DNA of 7,407 nucleotides from Pseudomonadota bacterium. Its GTDB lineage: Bacteria > Pseudomonadota > Alphaproteobacteria > Acetobacterales > Acetobacteraceae. A program made the translations under genes and the position numbers. The stretch covers positions 1 to 7,407 of the forward strand of contig JAJXSZ010000155.1 of NCBI GenBank assembly GCA_021784255.1. The letters run 5' to 3'. Below, in pieces: positions 6,777 through 7,407 of the stretch (the first letter of the stretch is position 1; every line of letters starts with the position of its first letter). A model generated the notes under the pieces. It did no database searches. It was not told the origin of the DNA and saw only the letters and a list, made by a program, of their open reading frames with translations.

Positions 6777-7407
6777 ATGCGCAGGATCGGGCGGGGTGTT
6801 AGCGAGCGGTTCCGTGACGTTCAAGGCCTGCCGCTGGCGAGGCTGCGGACGGTCGGGGCAGCCATGCTGGCGCTGACGGTCTCGGGCTGCGCCAACGGCG
6901 TCGGCGCCTACGACCCGGTGACGTGGTGGCACCACCTGGAAGGCGGGCAGATCGCCGCGGCACGGCCGCAGCCTCCGGGAATCGACGCCCCCTACCCCAA
7001 CCTGGCCTCGATCCCGCCGAAGCCGCAGGCGCTGAGCGCCGCTGCACGGGCGGCGGCGGCCAGCACGCTGCTGCACGACCGCACCAACGGCACCTACGCC
7101 CTGGCGCAGCCGATGCCAACGCCCGCACCCCCGCCAGCACCCCCGCCCGCACCCGCCCCGGCGGCAATGGGGGCACGGATGGCGGCGGTGGGCGAAAGCA
7201 GGCCGGTGCCGTCCCCCCCCTCCCCTGCGGCGGCCTCCCCTGCGGCGGCTGCCGTGCCGGCTTCCGGCTCTCCGGCTGGCGCCTCTCCGGGTTCCGCCAC
7301 GCCGACGACGCCGGCCGGCGACGCGGCGATGGCCTCGCTGGCCGTGCCCGCCGGACCGCCGCCGCCGCCCCACCTGCCTGGCGTGCCTTGGCTGACGCGC
7401 CCGGCGC
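6777..7407 (+). CDS. Pro/Ala-rich lipoprotein, 3' end outside the window (partial)
   Basis: The frame from ATG 6777 stays open for 210 codons to the window end, so the C-terminus is missing. AGGGG (6766-6770) lies 6 nt upstream. The N-terminus has Arg residues, a hydrophobic stretch around 26-36 and a lipobox VSGC with Cys38, so it should be a signal-peptidase-II lipoprotein. Downstream is a short conserved-looking segment, DPVTWWHHLEGG (46-57) and DAPYPNLASIPPKP (70-83), then from about 112 a low-complexity Pro/Ala/Ser linker with an SPAAA tandem (149-158). This layout suits a cell-envelope protein with a flexible periplasmic spacer. I recall similar segments in alphaproteobacterial proteins annotated as OmpA family, so a peptidoglycan-binding domain may follow, but none is visible. 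A run of eight C at 7213-7220 makes the frame there sensitive to error. It is divergent from phaC. Confidence 0.75.
   Translation, partial: MRRIGRGVSERFRDVQGLPLARLRTVGAAMLALTVSGCANGVGAYDPVTWWHHLEGGQIAAARPQPPGIDAPYPNLASIPPKPQALSAAARAAAASTLLHDRTNGTYALAQPMPTPAPPPAPPPAPAPAAMGARMAAVGESRPVPSPPSPAAASPAAAAVPASGSPAGASPGSATPTTPAGDAAMASLAVPAGPPPPPHLPGVPWLTRPA
6796..6824 (-). promoter_or_regulatory. Candidate phaC promoter inside the lipoprotein gene
   Basis: On the minus strand TTGAAC (6824-6819) and TAACAC (6801-6796) are 17 bp apart, the same spacing and nearly the same hexamers as the candidate promoter of the ligase downstream of phaC; both -10 boxes are preceded by GC. Transcription would start near 6789, giving a leader of about 80 nt. 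The site lies within the first 16 codons of the divergent lipoprotein gene, so the two transcripts would overlap. The consensus match is partial. Confidence 0.35.
7221..7250 (+). repeat. 15-bp tandem duplication in the lipoprotein linker
   Basis: TCCCCTGCGGCGGC(C/T) occurs twice head to tail, in frame, encoding SPAAA twice. It directly follows the run of eight C, so this linker is a likely site of length variation. Confidence 0.85.

Noticed and set aside
6749..6802. 17-codon upstream ORF overlapping the lipoprotein start
   Set aside because: It has no ribosome binding site and no independent sign of coding; short chance ORFs are expected.
4902..7373. Extended 823-residue form of PhaC
   Set aside because: The extra 222 residues are low-complexity Arg/Gly antisense of the lipoprotein gene. 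The family-like N-terminus begins at MAETPKP, 6707.

Overview
The window is GC-rich DNA, with G or C at nearly every third codon position of the real genes. It reads as a chromosomal segment of an alphaproteobacterium. A class I PHA synthase, acyl-CoA ligases of a type common in that class, and a divergent Pro/Ala-rich lipoprotein gene make Acetobacteraceae/Rhodospirillales my best guess, but this rests on recalled protein style and not on a search.

Layout, left to right. Bases 2-31 are the last codons of an upstream plus-strand gene. A complete 3-oxoadipyl-CoA thiolase (pcaF type, 99-1301, +) follows. Next come a 132-bp gap with a perfect 10-bp inverted repeat and an AMP-forming acyl-CoA ligase (1434-3005, +). 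A second, different acyl-CoA ligase (4848-3232, -) converges on it. Between the two ligases lies a 226-bp gap that is mostly filled by a structured repeat element (3076-3238) with inverted termini, three 14-bp tandem repeats and two internal hairpins. Upstream of the second ligase on the minus strand is class I poly(3-hydroxyalkanoate) synthase phaC (6707-4902, -). Divergent from phaC, 69 bp away, starts a lipoprotein gene (6777 to beyond the window end, +).

Functionally the genes share acyl-CoA currency. The thiolase closes the beta-ketoadipate or phenylacetate route to succinyl-CoA and acetyl-CoA. The two ligases turn free carboxylic acids into CoA thioesters. PhaC polymerises hydroxyacyl-CoA into storage granules. 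Whether they are co-regulated is inference.

Regulation visible in the sequence: phaC and the minus-strand ligase each have a promoter-like TTGAA(A/C)-N17-TAAC pair. In front of the ligase the -10 lies inside a perfect 12-bp palindrome, GCTAACGTTAGC, a good operator candidate.

I found no RNA gene, CRISPR array, transposase, phage gene or defence system. The protein-coding content is ordinary central and storage metabolism. The most unusual parts are the non-coding repeat element and the promoter/operator arrangements.
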